Origin: Anaerolineae bacterium
Lineage (GTDB): Bacteria > Pseudomonadota > Alphaproteobacteria > DSM-16000 > Inquilinaceae
DNA length: 32,863 nt
Reading direction: 5' to 3'
Assembly (NCBI GenBank): GCA_028285185.1
Contig: JANQQD010000362.1
Coordinates: 1 to 32,863, forward strand
Below the pieces are notes generated by a model that did no database searches, was not told the origin of the DNA, and saw nothing but the letters and a program-made list of their open reading frames with translations. Shown piece after piece: positions 8,601-16,521 of this stretch (its first letter is position 1; each line of letters opens with the position of its first letter). The position numbers and the translations under genes are program-made.

Positions 8601-11600
8601 ACCAGAAGGCCCTGATACTGGAACGCCAGGGACGGCTCGCTGAGGAATTTCGCCTCGATCTCGAAGTCCTCGTCCGGCGCATCCTGCAGCACGCGGGCCG
8701 AGCGGTTTTCGTTGAACGCGTTGAAGTCGCCGACGGGAACATCGATCTGCAGGAAGGCTTCGTCGCCGGCTGCGCCGATATCGGCCGTGCCGGCCGGCCC
8801 TTCCAGAGACCAGATGGCATCCAGGCCGGGCCCGCTGAAATCGTCCGATACGATCTCAGTTCCGGACACCACGTCTACGGTCAGGTTGACGGTGGCCGTG
8901 GCCAGGTCGCTGCCATCGCTGATCGTATAGGTGAAGCTGTCCGGGCCGCTGTAGCCGGCATTGGGCGTATAGGTCAGCGTGCCGTCGCCGTTGTCGACCA
9001 GCGTGCCGTTGGCCGGCTGCGTGAAGCCCGTCAGGAACAACGTGTCGCCGTCGGCATCGCTGTCGTTCGACAACAGGTCGGCGGTGCTCACGACCAGAGC
9101 CGTGTCCTGATCGGTGCTCGCCGTATCGTCCTGGGCGACAGGCGGCGTGTTCGCCGGGTCTGCCACGGTGACGGTGACGGTCGCTGTGGCGGTGTCCGTG
9201 CCGTCACCGATGGTGTAGGTGAAGGTGTCGTCACCGCTGAAGCCGGCACTCGGCGTATAGGTCAGCGTGCCGTCGCCATTGTCCAGCAGGCTGCCGTTTG
9301 CCGGCTGGGTGAAGCCGGTCAGGAACAGCGTGTCGCCATCCGCATCACTGTCGTTAGCCAGCAAATCATTTGCGACACTCACCACCAGCGCTGTGTCCGC
9401 ATCGGTCGCCAGCGCATCGTTGTCGGCCACCGGTGCGGTGTTGCCGTCGCCGTCTTCCGGCACGATCGGCGAAGCGGTGTTGAAGAAATAGTCCACCTGT
9501 GCGGTGAAGCCCGGCCCGTCGCCCGGCGATGCCGTCGCCCCGGCAAGCGGTCCGACCCCGGTAACGGTCATGGCGAAGGTGAATGTGCCTGCCACCGTCC
9601 AGGTCTGGCCATCGGCGGAGTAGGAGAGCGTCCAGTCATCGCCGGCGCGCGTTGCCCTGAGATGCGACGCATCGCCCGTCGCGATCGGCAGGTTGAACTG
9701 GCTGAATGAGACCCCGTTCAGCGTCGTGGCTGCGAAGATGAACTGCGAGGCGCCGTCGCTGAAAACGTCGAAGCGCAGCCAGGTATCGGCATCCTGTTCC
9801 ACCAGAATGCCCTGGTACTGGAACGCGAGGGACGGTTCGCTCAGGAACTTCGCCTCGACCTCGAAGTCTTCGTCCGGCGCGTCCTGCAGCACGCGGGCGG
9901 AGCGGTTTTCATTGAAGGCGTTGAAGTCGCCGATCGGAACGTCGATCTGCAGGAACGCTTCGTCGCCGGCCGTGCCGACATCGGCCGTGCCCGTGGGCCC
10001 TTCCAGCGACCAGATGGCATCCAGGCTAGGCCCGCTGAAATCGTCTGACACGATCTGGGGTCCTGAGACCGCGTCCACGGTCAGGTTGACGGTGGCCGTT
10101 GCCGTGTCGGTGCCGTCACTGATCGTGTAGGTGAAGCTGTCAGGGCCGCTGTAGCCGGCATTCGGCGTATAGGTGAGCGTGCCGTTTCCGTTGTCGACCA
10201 GCGTGCCGTTGGAAGGCTGGGTGAAGTCCGTCAGGAAGAGCGTATCGCCGTTCGCATCACTGTCGTTAGCCAGCAAATCATCTGCCAAGCTTACGACGAG
10301 AGCGGTGTCCGCGTCGGTCGCCAGCGCATCATCATTGGCCACAGGTGCCGTGTTGCCGTCGCCGTCTTCCGGCACGATCGGCGAGGCGGTGTTGAAGAAA
10401 TAGTCCACCTGCGCGGTGAAGCCCGGTCCGTCGCCGGGCGATCCCGTCGCTCCGGCAAGCGGCCCCACGCCCGTGACGTTCATCGCGAAGGTGACGGTGC
10501 CCGCCTCCGTCCAGGTCTGGCCGTCCGCCGAATATGACAGCGCCCAGTCGTCGCCCGTGCGCGTCGCCCTGAGATGGGACGCCTCGCCCGTCGCGACCGG
10601 CAGGTCGAACACGCTGGTCGACACACCGTCCCGCGTCGTCGCCGCAAAGACGAACTGCTGGGTGCCGTCGCTGAAGACGTCGAAGCGCAGCCAGGTATCG
10701 GCATCCTGTTCCACCAGAATGCCCTGGTACTGAAACGCCAAGGACGGCTCGCTCAGGAACTTCGCCTCGACCTCGAAATCCCCGTCAGGTGCGTCCTGCA
10801 GCACGCGGGCGGACCGGTTTTCGTTGAAGGCGTTGAAGTCGCCGATCGGAACGTCGATCTGCAGGAACGCTTCGTCGCCGGCCGTACCGACATCCGCTGT
10901 GCCCGCCGGCCCTTCCAGCGACCAGATGGCATCCAGGACCGACCCGCTGAAGTCGTCGGACACGATCTCCGGCTCCACGACCGTTCCCACGGTCAGGTCG
11001 ACCGTGGCGGTGTCCGCATCGGTGCCGTCGCTGACGGTGTAGGTGAAGCTGTCGACGCCGTTGAATCCGGCATTCGGCGTGTAGGTCAGGGTGCCGTTGC
11101 CGTTGTCCACCAGCGTGCCGTTGGTCGGCTGGGTGAAGCCTGTGAGGAACAGCGTGTCGCCGCCCGCATCGCTATCGTTCGACAACAGGTCGGCAACCGT
11201 CAGGACCAAGGGCGTGTCCTGACCCGTTGCCCGGTCATCGTCGCCCGCAACGGGGGGCGTGTTCTGGTCGACGCCGACATCGACAGTGACGGTGGCTGTG
11301 CTGGTGTCGGTTCCGTCGGAGACTGTATAGGTGAAGGTATCCGTGCCGACGAAGGGCTCTCCGTCCTGCGCCACGGTCACCGTGACGTCGTCGAACCGGA
11401 ACTCGACGCTCTCGTCGTTATAGGTCTTCTTGTTGTTGTAGCCGCCCAGCGCCAGCGTGTGGGTCCCGGCCGACAGCGTCCCGAGGTCCAGCGTGACCGT
11501 GACCCAGCCGGTGTCCATATCCGGGCCGCCATTGCCGTCGCCGGTCAGGCGGACGATGGCGTCACTGCCGTTCTGGCCGATCAGAGTGCCGTCGATGGAA

Positions 11601-14269
11601 GCCAGCACCTCCGCGAACTCATCCGACTCGTAGTTCGAGTCCATCACCGCGCGATAGCTGAAGGTCAGCGTCGCCGGTGCGTCTTCGATGAGTGTGAAGT
11701 CGGCGGTCCAGCCGCCGGACATGCCATCGGTGATGTTCGTGTTGTTGATGCCGCCCACGGTGACTTCCAGGCCACCACCGGACTGTCCGCCACTGCCGTC
11801 GTACTGGCCGGAAGCAAAGGCGCCACGCGACGTGCCCCGGAACAGGTCGTCCTGATAGGCGAAACCCTCTGCCCCACTGCCGAAGCTCGCCGTCAGCACG
11901 TCGACCGTCGCACTGCCCGACCCGTCGTCCGGCGTATAGACGATGCGGTCGTCTGTCGGGTCCGACGGGGTACCGTTGTCGTCGATCACGGCGGTGCCAT
12001 TCGCCGGCGTGGTGACCGAAACGATCGTCAGGGTATCACCGTCGAGGTCGCTGTCGTTGGCCAGCACATCGATGGCGACGGGGGTCGACACCTGCGTGGC
12101 TGCCGTGTCGTCAACCGCCGCGGGGGCCGTGTTGACGGTGGGAACGACGAACCGCATGAACACCTCGTTGTCGGCCTCGTTGTCGTCCGACCAGATCCAT
12201 TGCCCCGGCGAGTCGCCCGGCAGGAACGGCGAGATGGCCCCGCCGGCCCAGGGATCGGCACCGGGCCCGCCGTATTGCGTGGCCGCGTCCCAGGCGCTGT
12301 CGTCATAGCCCTTAGCCGTCCAGTCGCCCGAGGCTGTCTCGCTGACGAGCCAGTCGGACGAGCTGCCGATGCGCGTTCCGTCGGCGAGCGTGATGTCGAA
12401 GAACGCACCGCCCGGCCCGCCGGTGTCCACTGCATGCACGGCGATCTGATCGCCGGGCTCCAGAACCAGCGAGATCGTCTCCGCATCCCGCCAATCGGTG
12501 TCGCTCAGTACCTCCACGCCGTTGACGTAGAGCTCGAATTCGTCGTCGACGCGCGCCGTGAGGGTGGCGAGCGGGCCCTCGATCTGCAGGCGCCCGATCT
12601 CGCCCGTCATCAGATCGGCGTAGTACATGTAGCCATCCGGCCCTTGCTGGAAATGCACCGGACCGAACCCGTTGTCGGTCGTGTAGAGGTACTTCACATC
12701 GCGGCGATCATCGGTGTCCACCGTGAACACCTCGCCCTGGGATACGTCCGTGAAAAAGTAATCATTCTGAAACTCTTCCGGATACACAGACCCGGTGTAG
12801 ACGCTGCCGCCGCCCACGATCGCCTGCACCTGGAAGCCTGGATCGCCATTGGCATGGGAAAAGGCGCGATAGGGTGCGGTGACCGTGATGTCACCGTTTT
12901 CGACGGCGGCATAGAAATCCGTGGCACCGGAAAGGCCGCTATAGCCGTTGGTCTGCTGCAGGACGCCGTTATCGCCGCCCTCATAGTAGGGCCAGCCGTA
13001 ATTGGCGCCAGGCCCGCCGCTGTTGATCTCTTCCCAGCTGTTCCAGCCGGTCTCGCTGATGAAGATCTGGCCGTCTTCATCGAACGCGATCTTGAACGGG
13101 TTGCGCAGACCCAGCTGGTAGACTTTCGAGCTGTTGGCATCCAGCGAGTCGCCCGCCTCGACGAACGGATTGTCGGCCAGCCCCTGGCCCGTGAGCGGAT
13201 CGATGCGCAGGATCTTGCCGGACAGGCTGTCCACATCCTGGACGCTGACGGTGCGCGGGTCGGTATAGTTGAACGACGTGCCGTCGCCGATGGACACATA
13301 GAGGGCGCCGTCGGGCCCGAACTCCAGCGCGCCACCCGCATGCGACCGGGAATCGACCTTGATGTAGTTCTGGATGTACTCGCCGGTGACCGGGTCGACG
13401 TCAGAGGCGCGCACATTGATGTTTGCGCTGTTAGTGCTGTCGACGGCACCGTTGCCGCTGATGTCCGACAGGGTCTGACCTGCTGCGCCGACCAGGATCG
13501 TCTCGCTGCCCGGGACCACGGTGCGGTAGTCGTTGTCGGCATCTGCGGTGAACCGGACCACATAGGCGAAACGGTTGCCGCCGCCATCGGGCCCATCATT
13601 GCCCGTTTCGCCTGCCGTTCCCGGCGGATCGACGACATAGAAGGCATAGACGTAAGGGTTGGCTTCGAAGTCCGGATGGAACGCGATGTCCATCAGGCCC
13701 CGGTCCTGGATGTTGTTCACCTTGTCGCTGATGTCCAGGAAGGTGCCAAGGCTGGAGCCGGTGTCGACATCGTAGATCTTTATGACCCCACCCTTTTCGG
13801 CGACGTACATCAGGCTGGGATCATGCGGGGCGAAGTCGAAGGCGATCGGCTGGCTGAGGCCGGGAACCACGACCTCGCGCGACACGTCGTAGTTTGAGAT
13901 GAGCGGCGGCTGCGGTTCGTCCGTCGCCGGCGTCTCATCATCCAGGATGTTGACGCGTGCGGTCCGCGGCGCCGCCAGGAAGCCCGAGTCCACGTTGACC
14001 AGCGACAGCACGAAGGTCTCCGTCGCCTCCCCGCCGTCGTCATCGAGAATGCTGATGGGCACCAGCACGCGATCCTGGCCCGCCGCCATGGTGACCGTGC
14101 CGGCCGTGTTGAGATAGTCCGAGCCGGCGGTCGCCGTGTCCGCGGTCGTCGCGAATTCGATCGTCACCGCGCCGCTGAGATCGCCCGTCCGCTCGATGGG
14201 GACCAGAATCTGGCCCTCGGCCTCCCCAACGCTGAACTCGCTTGCCCCGATGGAAATCGTGCCCGTCAT
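5657..14269 (-). CDS. Giant exported PQQ-type sugar dehydrogenase with cadherin-like and lectin-like repeats
   Basis: A 2870-residue protein. Residues 1-113 form a Calx-beta domain (AGSDYLNTAGTVTMAAGQ, ETFVLSLVNV). Residues about 122-565 form a glucose/sorbosone dehydrogenase beta-propeller: SHAGGALEFGPDGALYVSIGDG region at 309-330, LGLRNPFKIAFD at 386, EEINSGGPGANYGWP at 413. Residues about 567-710 are a jelly-roll-like domain (YDDSAWDAA). Eight cadherin-like repeats of the tandem-95 type start at 713, 1003, 1306, 1610, 1707, 2010, 2107 and 2398 (NTxPxAxDD...). Lectin-like modules are inserted in repeats 1, 7 and 8, and another type follows repeats 2, 3 and 5. Residues 2686-2865 form a last lectin-like domain. 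There is no Sec signal peptide and no RTX nonapeptide; I infer type I secretion from the Calx-beta/cadherin architecture. AGGGGA lies eight bases before the ATG. The enzyme probably oxidises a sugar outside the cell using PQQ; the repeats would bind surfaces or glycans. Confidence 0.93.
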   Translation of the reverse strand: MTGTISIGASEFSVGEAEGQILVPIERTGDLSGAVTIEFATTADTATAGSDYLNTAGTVTMAAGQDRVLVPISILDDDGGEATETFVLSLVNVDSGFLAAPRTARVNILDDETPATDEPQPPLISNYDVSREVVVPGLSQPIAFDFAPHDPSLMYVAEKGGVIKIYDVDTGSSLGTFLDISDKVNNIQDRGLMDIAFHPDFEANPYVYAFYVVDPPGTAGETGNDGPDGGGNRFAYVVRFTADADNDYRTVVPGSETILVGAAGQTLSDISGNGAVDSTNSANINVRASDVDPVTGEYIQNYIKVDSRSHAGGALEFGPDGALYVSIGDGTSFNYTDPRTVSVQDVDSLSGKILRIDPLTGQGLADNPFVEAGDSLDANSSKVYQLGLRNPFKIAFDEDGQIFISETGWNSWEEINSGGPGANYGWPYYEGGDNGVLQQTNGYSGLSGATDFYAAVENGDITVTAPYRAFSHANGDPGFQVQAIVGGGSVYTGSVYPEEFQNDYFFTDVSQGEVFTVDTDDRRDVKYLYTTDNGFGPVHFQQGPDGYMYYADLMTGEIGRLQIEGPLATLTARVDDEFELYVNGVEVLSDTDWRDAETISLVLEPGDQIAVHAVDTGGPGGAFFDITLADGTRIGSSSDWLVSETASGDWTAKGYDDSAWDAATQYGGPGADPWAGGAISPFLPGDSPGQWIWSDDNEADNEVFMRFVVPTVNTAPAAVDDTAATQVSTPVAIDVLANDSDLDGDTLTIVSVTTPANGTAVIDDNGTPSDPTDDRIVYTPDDGSGSATVDVLTASFGSGAEGFAYQDDLFRGTSRGAFASGQYDGSGGQSGGGLEVTVGGINNTNITDGMSGGWTADFTLIEDAPATLTFSYRAVMDSNYESDEFAEVLASIDGTLIGQNGSDAIVRLTGDGNGGPDMDTGWVTVTLDLGTLSAGTHTLALGGYNNKKTYNDESVEFRFDDVTVTVAQDGEPFVGTDTFTYTVSDGTDTSTATVTVDVGVDQNTPPVAGDDDRATGQDTPLVLTVADLLSNDSDAGGDTLFLTGFTQPTNGTLVDNGNGTLTYTPNAGFNGVDSFTYTVSDGTDADTATVDLTVGTVVEPEIVSDDFSGSVLDAIWSLEGPAGTADVGTAGDEAFLQIDVPIGDFNAFNENRSARVLQDAPDGDFEVEAKFLSEPSLAFQYQGILVEQDADTWLRFDVFSDGTQQFVFAATTRDGVSTSVFDLPVATGEASHLRATRTGDDWALSYSADGQTWTEAGTVTFAMNVTGVGPLAGATGSPGDGPGFTAQVDYFFNTASPIVPEDGDGNTAPVANDDALATDADTALVVSLADDLLANDSDANGDTLFLTDFTQPSNGTLVDNGNGTLTYTPNAGYSGPDSFTYTISDGTDTATATVNLTVDAVSGPQIVSDDFSGPSLDAIWSLEGPTGTADVGTAGDEAFLQIDVPIGDFNAFNENRSARVLQDAPDEDFEVEAKFLSEPSLAFQYQGILVEQDADTWLRFDVFSDGASQFIFAATTLNGVSFSQFNLPIATGDASHLRATRAGDDWTLSYSADGQTWTVAGTFTFAMTVTGVGPLAGATASPGDGPGFTAQVDYFFNTASPIVPEDGDGNTAPVADNDALATDADTALVVSVANDLLANDSDADGDTLFLTGFTQPANGSLLDNGDGTLTYTPSAGFSGDDTFTYTIGDGTDTATATVTVTVADPANTPPVAQDDTASTDQDTALVVSTADLLSNDSDADGDTLFLTGFTQPANGTLVDNGDGTLTYTPNAGYSGPDSFTYTISDGSDLATATVNLTVDVVSGTEIVSDDFSGPGLDAIWSLEGPAGTADIGAAGDEAFLQIDVPVGDFNAFNENRSARVLQDAPDEDFEIEAKFLSEPSLAFQYQGLLVEQDADTWIRFDVFSDGTQQFLFAATTLNGVSFSQFNLPIGTGEASHLRATRAGDDWTLSYSSDGQTWTVAGTFTFAMTVTGVGPLAGTTASPGDGPAFTAQVDYFFNTASPIVPEDGVVNTAPEADDDALTTAADTALVVSVADDLLGNDSDADGDTLFLTGFTQPSDGTLLDNGDGTLTYAPDAGFSGDDSFTYTISDGTDTATATVTVTVADAANTPPDVQDDTAATSPGSPVAIDVLANDGDLDGDALAITSVSDPANGTAVIDDNRTPTDTSDDSIVYTPDSGSGTSTVTVLSASFDGGADGFTYQDDLFRGTSRGAFASGEFESNGGQSGGGLEVTVGGINNTDITNGMSGGWTTSFTLDKGGPVTLTFKYRAVMDSDYESDEFVEVLAAVDGTLVGQDGSEAIARLTGNGNGGPDMDTGWVTVTLDLGTLSAGAHTLALGGYNNKKTYFNESTDFRFDDVEVTVTESDPDFTGTDTFTYTVSDGTDTDTATVTVIVADAVNTPPVAEDDTAATPAGTPVAIDVLANDSDADGDALTITSVSDPANGTAVIDDNGTPDDPTDDRIVYTPDAGAGQVNVEVLAAGFEGGAEGFTYRDDLFRGSSRPDYASGSHGGSAGQQGGGLEVELGGVDGRDITDGMSGGWTTTFTLDQAGPATLTFSYRLEMSERYDPGEFSEVLAAVDGTLIGVGGNDYVDRLEGLSGSNDKDTGWVTVTLDLGTLDAGTHSLALGGFNNKKTTSSEETSIRFDDVSVKVVEADPGFLGADSFTYTVSDGTDTSTATVDVTVGGEAVIAAEDFEGGAQGWSDGTTTDGGAAFSAFLGRFDGGGEQTSKSFAVADGADQVKITFDFYELDSWDGDAGDRFSAYIDGVEIFSEDFFHAGRAGSDGNDAAASGSTGSVSWSIAPLNDGQSDLGFGSDSADTDQIHQVTLLLDNPGAGFTLGFGSTLDQEIDDEAFGIDNLVVTAIDLNGDMLLG
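6305..6856 (-). repeat. Lectin-like module A, copy 3 (inside cadherin-like repeat 8)
   Basis: Encodes residues about 2472-2655. It is the most diverged copy (EGFTYRDDLFRGSSRPDY, GGVDGRDITDGMSGGWTT, LGGFNNKKTTSSEE), but it is inserted at the same position, between VYTPDAG and FLGADSFTYTVSDG. Confidence 0.8.
7181..7726 (-). repeat. Lectin-like module A, copy 2 (inside cadherin-like repeat 7)
   Basis: Encodes residues about 2182-2363 and is close to copy 1 in both protein and DNA sequence (DGFTYQDDLFRGTSRGAF, GGINNTDITNGMSGGWTT, LGGYNNKKTY). It is inserted at the same point of its host repeat as copy 1, after VYTPDSG and before FTGTDTFTYTVSDG. Confidence 0.8.
8249..8860 (-). repeat. Lectin-like module B, copy 3
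   Basis: Encodes residues about 1804-2007 after cadherin-like repeat 5. Conserved substitutions against copy 2 are mostly I/V/L swaps and G/A changes, so the fold should be intact in all copies. Confidence 0.8.
9449..10060 (-). repeat. Lectin-like module B, copy 2
   Basis: Encodes residues about 1404-1607 after cadherin-like repeat 3. By eye it differs from copy 3 at fewer than 20 of about 203 residues, and long DNA blocks are identical, which indicates recent duplication or homogenisation. Confidence 0.8.
10361..10969 (-). repeat. Lectin-like module B, copy 1 (DUF1349-like)
   Basis: Encodes residues about 1101-1303 after cadherin-like repeat 2. Landmarks are IVSDDFSGSVLDAIWSLEGP, FLSEPSLAFQYQGILVEQDA, SYSADGQTW and QVDYFFNTASPIVPEDG. 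The pattern (two-strand start with a Trp, YQG-LVEQD, SxDGxxW) resembles DUF1349/concanavalin-like lectin domains. Confidence 0.8.
11360..11908 (-). repeat. Lectin-like module A, copy 1 (inside cadherin-like repeat 1)
   Basis: Encodes residues about 788-970. Key residues are EGFAYQDDLFRGTSRG, MSGGWTADFTL, DTGWVTVTLDLGTLSAG, LGGYNNKKTY and FRFDDV, a beta-sandwich pattern like carbohydrate-binding jelly rolls. It interrupts the cadherin-like repeat between VYTPD and GTDTFTYTVSDG. Confidence 0.8.
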
Positions 14270-14685
14270 GAAACCAATCCCCTGGCCCGATGGTGCAGGT
14301 CGGCGCCCCGGACCGGCGATCCGGGGCCGTCAGCGCTACGGCCCGCCGACGACCGACATCGGCGCGGGCCGCCACACGGGGGCGACCCATCAACGGCGCG
14401 GATGCGCGGAAAATTTCCGATGGACACAACGGCTGACAGACAGACATGATTTATCGCAGATTTGATCGAAATTGCAAATACAAAAGATTACAGATGGAAT
14501 GGCTAGGTGGAATTTTCGAAATATCAGTAAAGATTGAAGAAATTTACGTTAACGGCACTGTCAAGGAAGTTAAACTTTCTTCTCCTGGCGCGAGCAAGCA
14601 TTGATCTTCACCCGCGGATGCTCGCCGCTGTGTGAGACTCTTATTTTAACGGTCTGACTGGCGCGGCGCGGTGCAAGGCGCCGCG
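14270..14685. other. Intergenic leader of the giant dehydrogenase gene
   Basis: A 416-base gap. The half next to the giant gene is GC-rich; about 14440-14590 is strikingly AT-rich for this genome. On the minus strand a perfect TTGACA lies at 14564-14559, but no good -10 hexamer follows at 16-18 bases, so a promoter here is only a candidate. Small open frames cross the gap but give no protein-like translation. The end near 14658-14689 holds the terminator-like hairpin of the upstream gene. Confidence 0.4.
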
Positions 14686-14689
14686 TCAG
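14658..14689 (-). terminator. GC-rich hairpin at the end of the DUF2269 gene
   Basis: The arms CTGGCGCGGCG (14658-14668) and CGCCGCGTCAG (14679-14689) pair over 11 positions with one mismatch around a 10-base loop. The stem overlaps the TGA stop (14688-14686) of the minus-strand gene. No T-run follows on that strand, so it may terminate weakly or protect the 3' end of the transcript. Confidence 0.45.
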
Positions 14690-15162
14690 GAAAAAGCGGG
14701 CTTGGTTATCATCAGCCAGAAGATGACCAAGACGGCAAAGAACGCCGGGAACCCGCACAGGAACCAGATGCGGTAGAGACGGTGATACCGGTCAGGCAGT
14801 GGAGCCGCGGCCGCGACGGCTTCCCGTGCGATGTTGCGCAGTTCCCGCTGGATCCAGACAACGGGCAACCAGAAGCACCCGACGAACACATAGAGCCCCA
14901 TGGAGAGAAGGATCCACGGCTCTGTCAGCGGCCATCCGATGGCGAGCGCCAGAAGAACGCCGGTAATCGGCTGGGCAACCGCCGCGGTTGCGGTGAAAAC
15001 CCAGTCGGCGATGACCACGATCCCCGCCGTGTGCGCCACCAGCACCGCGTCATTCGTGCGGTTCGCCATCAACATGAAGAAGGCGATGCCCGCCCCGGTG
15101 CCGAGCAGCACGGCAGCGCCAATGACATGCAGCCAGGTCAGGACGTAGATCCAGTCCATCAT
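14686..15162 (-). CDS. DUF2269 family integral membrane protein
   Basis: A 158-residue inner-membrane protein with about four hydrophobic helices (LTWLHVIGAAVLLGTGAGIA, IVVIADWVFTATAAVAQPI, WILLSMGLYVFVGCFWLPVVW, FLCGFPAFFAVLVIFWLMI). The early Trp-Leu-His and the HVIGAAVLLGTG pattern fit the DUF2269 family, whose function is unknown. The ATG at 15162 overlaps the TGA of the upstream SDR-DoxX gene as ATGA, so the two are very likely translationally coupled. A longer frame upstream to 15309 only shadows the neighbouring gene. The tight pairing suggests both act on the same membrane process, possibly redox-related through the DoxX-like part of the partner, but that is inference. A GC-rich hairpin overlaps its stop. 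Confidence 0.85.
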   Translation of the reverse strand: MMDWIYVLTWLHVIGAAVLLGTGAGIAFFMLMANRTNDAVLVAHTAGIVVIADWVFTATAAVAQPITGVLLALAIGWPLTEPWILLSMGLYVFVGCFWLPVVWIQRELRNIAREAVAAAAPLPDRYHRLYRIWFLCGFPAFFAVLVIFWLMITKPAFS

Positions 15163-16451
15163 CGCTCCTCCGCCAGCGCCCAGACGGCGGCTGCCAGGGC
15201 CATGGCGGGAAAGACCTTCACAAGGGGGCCGAACAGGTCGGCCCAGAGCTCGGGCGTCATCAGCGTCGCCCCTGCGAGATAGACCACGCAGACAAGGATG
15301 GAAACGCAACAGGCCGGCCGAACGAAGCGTCGAACCAACAGACCCAGGCCAATTGCGATATCCAAGAGACCGGCGGCAGTGGCCGCGATCCAGGACACGG
15401 TCTCCGGTAGGTGGTCAGCCAGCACCGCTGCCGCCGCCTCCAGACGCCAGAGGCCGATGGCACCCGACACGATCCAGAAGATGGAAAGGGTCAGCACCAA
15501 TACCGGGAAGGCCAGCAGTGCCCGCGCATAGATGCGCTCCTGCGCCGTGGACGGCAGCGCGCGCAACGTCTCGCTAAGGGCGCCGAGACGCATGCCCGAT
15601 GCCGCCGCCCAGGGCCGCGGGTCGCCCATCACGTCCTTCTCCAGCACCTTCAGGGCGGTTGTCCGAAGGGCGGGGCGCCAGCCCAGCCAGCCCGCCAGAT
15701 CTGCGGCCTTCGCAACGCCGTAACCGGCCCACCGCGGCAGCGCCAGCACCGCCCGTGCGTCCGCGAACCCCTGCCATGCCCGGATGCGGCGCACGATCTC
15801 CTTCAGCGTGTGGGCTTCGTCTTCGACCAGATCGAAGTCGCGCTTGGCCAAGTCGCCTTCGATCGCCATCCGCACCGCTTCGGCGACATCGCCGACAGCT
15901 ACTGTCTGCATCCGCGCCTCGCCAAGCACGATCGGCTGCACCAGAGGAACGGCACCCAGCATTCTCAACAGGCTTGTGCCGCCATAGGCCGACGGCGCAA
16001 TGACCAGCCCCGGGCGAAGGATCGTCCAGTCCAGCGCGCTCGCGGTCAGCGCAGCATCCGCCTCGCCCTTGGTGCTGTAGAAGGCTGTGTTGGCCTCAGG
16101 CACGGCTCCGGGCGCCGAGATCTGAACGAACTTGCGCGCGCCGCCCGCCTCGCAGGCGCCGATCAGGGCCACGATGGCATCCCGCTGGGTTGCCGACACA
16201 CTGTCCCCGAAGCCGCTTTGAAGGATACCGGCGGAGTTCACCACAGCATCCACATCGGCCAGCATCGGCCCCCAGTCGGCCGGCGTCGTCAGTGTCGAGA
16301 TGTCGGCCGAGACCCAGTCGATCTCCGGCAACAGGGCACGGCCCCGCCGCTCAGACCGCCCCAAACCCGTGACGGCATGGCCGGCGCGGTGCAGCGCCTT
16401 GGCGACCTCCAGCCCGATCAACCCATATGCGCCGAGCACCAGGACGCGCAT
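15159..16451 (-). CDS. SDR-family NAD(P)-binding protein fused to DoxX-like membrane domain
   Basis: A 430-residue two-part protein. Residues 1 to about 290 are an atypical/extended short-chain dehydrogenase or NmrA-like Rossmann domain: MRVLVLGAYGLIG with the GxxGxxG-type loop near residues 7-13, VDAVVNSAGILQSG around 90, and an active-site-like FYSTKGEAD (Tyr-x3-Lys arrangement is loose). After about residue 300 come four hydrophobic helices (FPVLVLTLSIFWIVSGAIGLW, IAATAAGLLDIAIGLGLLV, CVSILVCVVYLAGATLM, FPAMALAAAVWALAEE) resembling the DoxX-like family. The ATG at 16451 matches the Rossmann start; the frame upstream to 16820 is not protein-like. Substrate and partner are unknown. Its stop overlaps the DUF2269 start, making a two-gene unit that may extend from the propeller gene 70 bases upstream. 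Confidence 0.85.
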   Translation of the reverse strand: MRVLVLGAYGLIGLEVAKALHRAGHAVTGLGRSERRGRALLPEIDWVSADISTLTTPADWGPMLADVDAVVNSAGILQSGFGDSVSATQRDAIVALIGACEAGGARKFVQISAPGAVPEANTAFYSTKGEADAALTASALDWTILRPGLVIAPSAYGGTSLLRMLGAVPLVQPIVLGEARMQTVAVGDVAEAVRMAIEGDLAKRDFDLVEDEAHTLKEIVRRIRAWQGFADARAVLALPRWAGYGVAKAADLAGWLGWRPALRTTALKVLEKDVMGDPRPWAAASGMRLGALSETLRALPSTAQERIYARALLAFPVLVLTLSIFWIVSGAIGLWRLEAAAAVLADHLPETVSWIAATAAGLLDIAIGLGLLVRRFVRPACCVSILVCVVYLAGATLMTPELWADLFGPLVKVFPAMALAAAVWALAEER

Positions 16452-16521
16452 CAGCCGCTCCCTCTGCCACGCGACTTGGACGAGGCGGCGGACGATCGCC
16501 AGTCCGGCACGACTGGATCCA

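Noticed and set aside
6305..11908. Regularly repeated DNA resembling an array
   Set aside because: The repeats are hundreds of bases long, in frame and encode domains, so this is not CRISPR.
10574..13897. 1107-codon plus-strand open frame antisense to the giant gene
   Set aside because: It is rich in Arg, Gly and His with no domain pattern and mirrors the codon bias of the minus-strand gene; long antisense frames are expected in GC-rich repetitive coding DNA.
5657..14269. RTX calcium-binding nonapeptides in the giant protein
   Set aside because: I looked for GGxGxDxLx arrays and found none; the Gly/Asp-rich stretches belong to cadherin-like and lectin-like modules.
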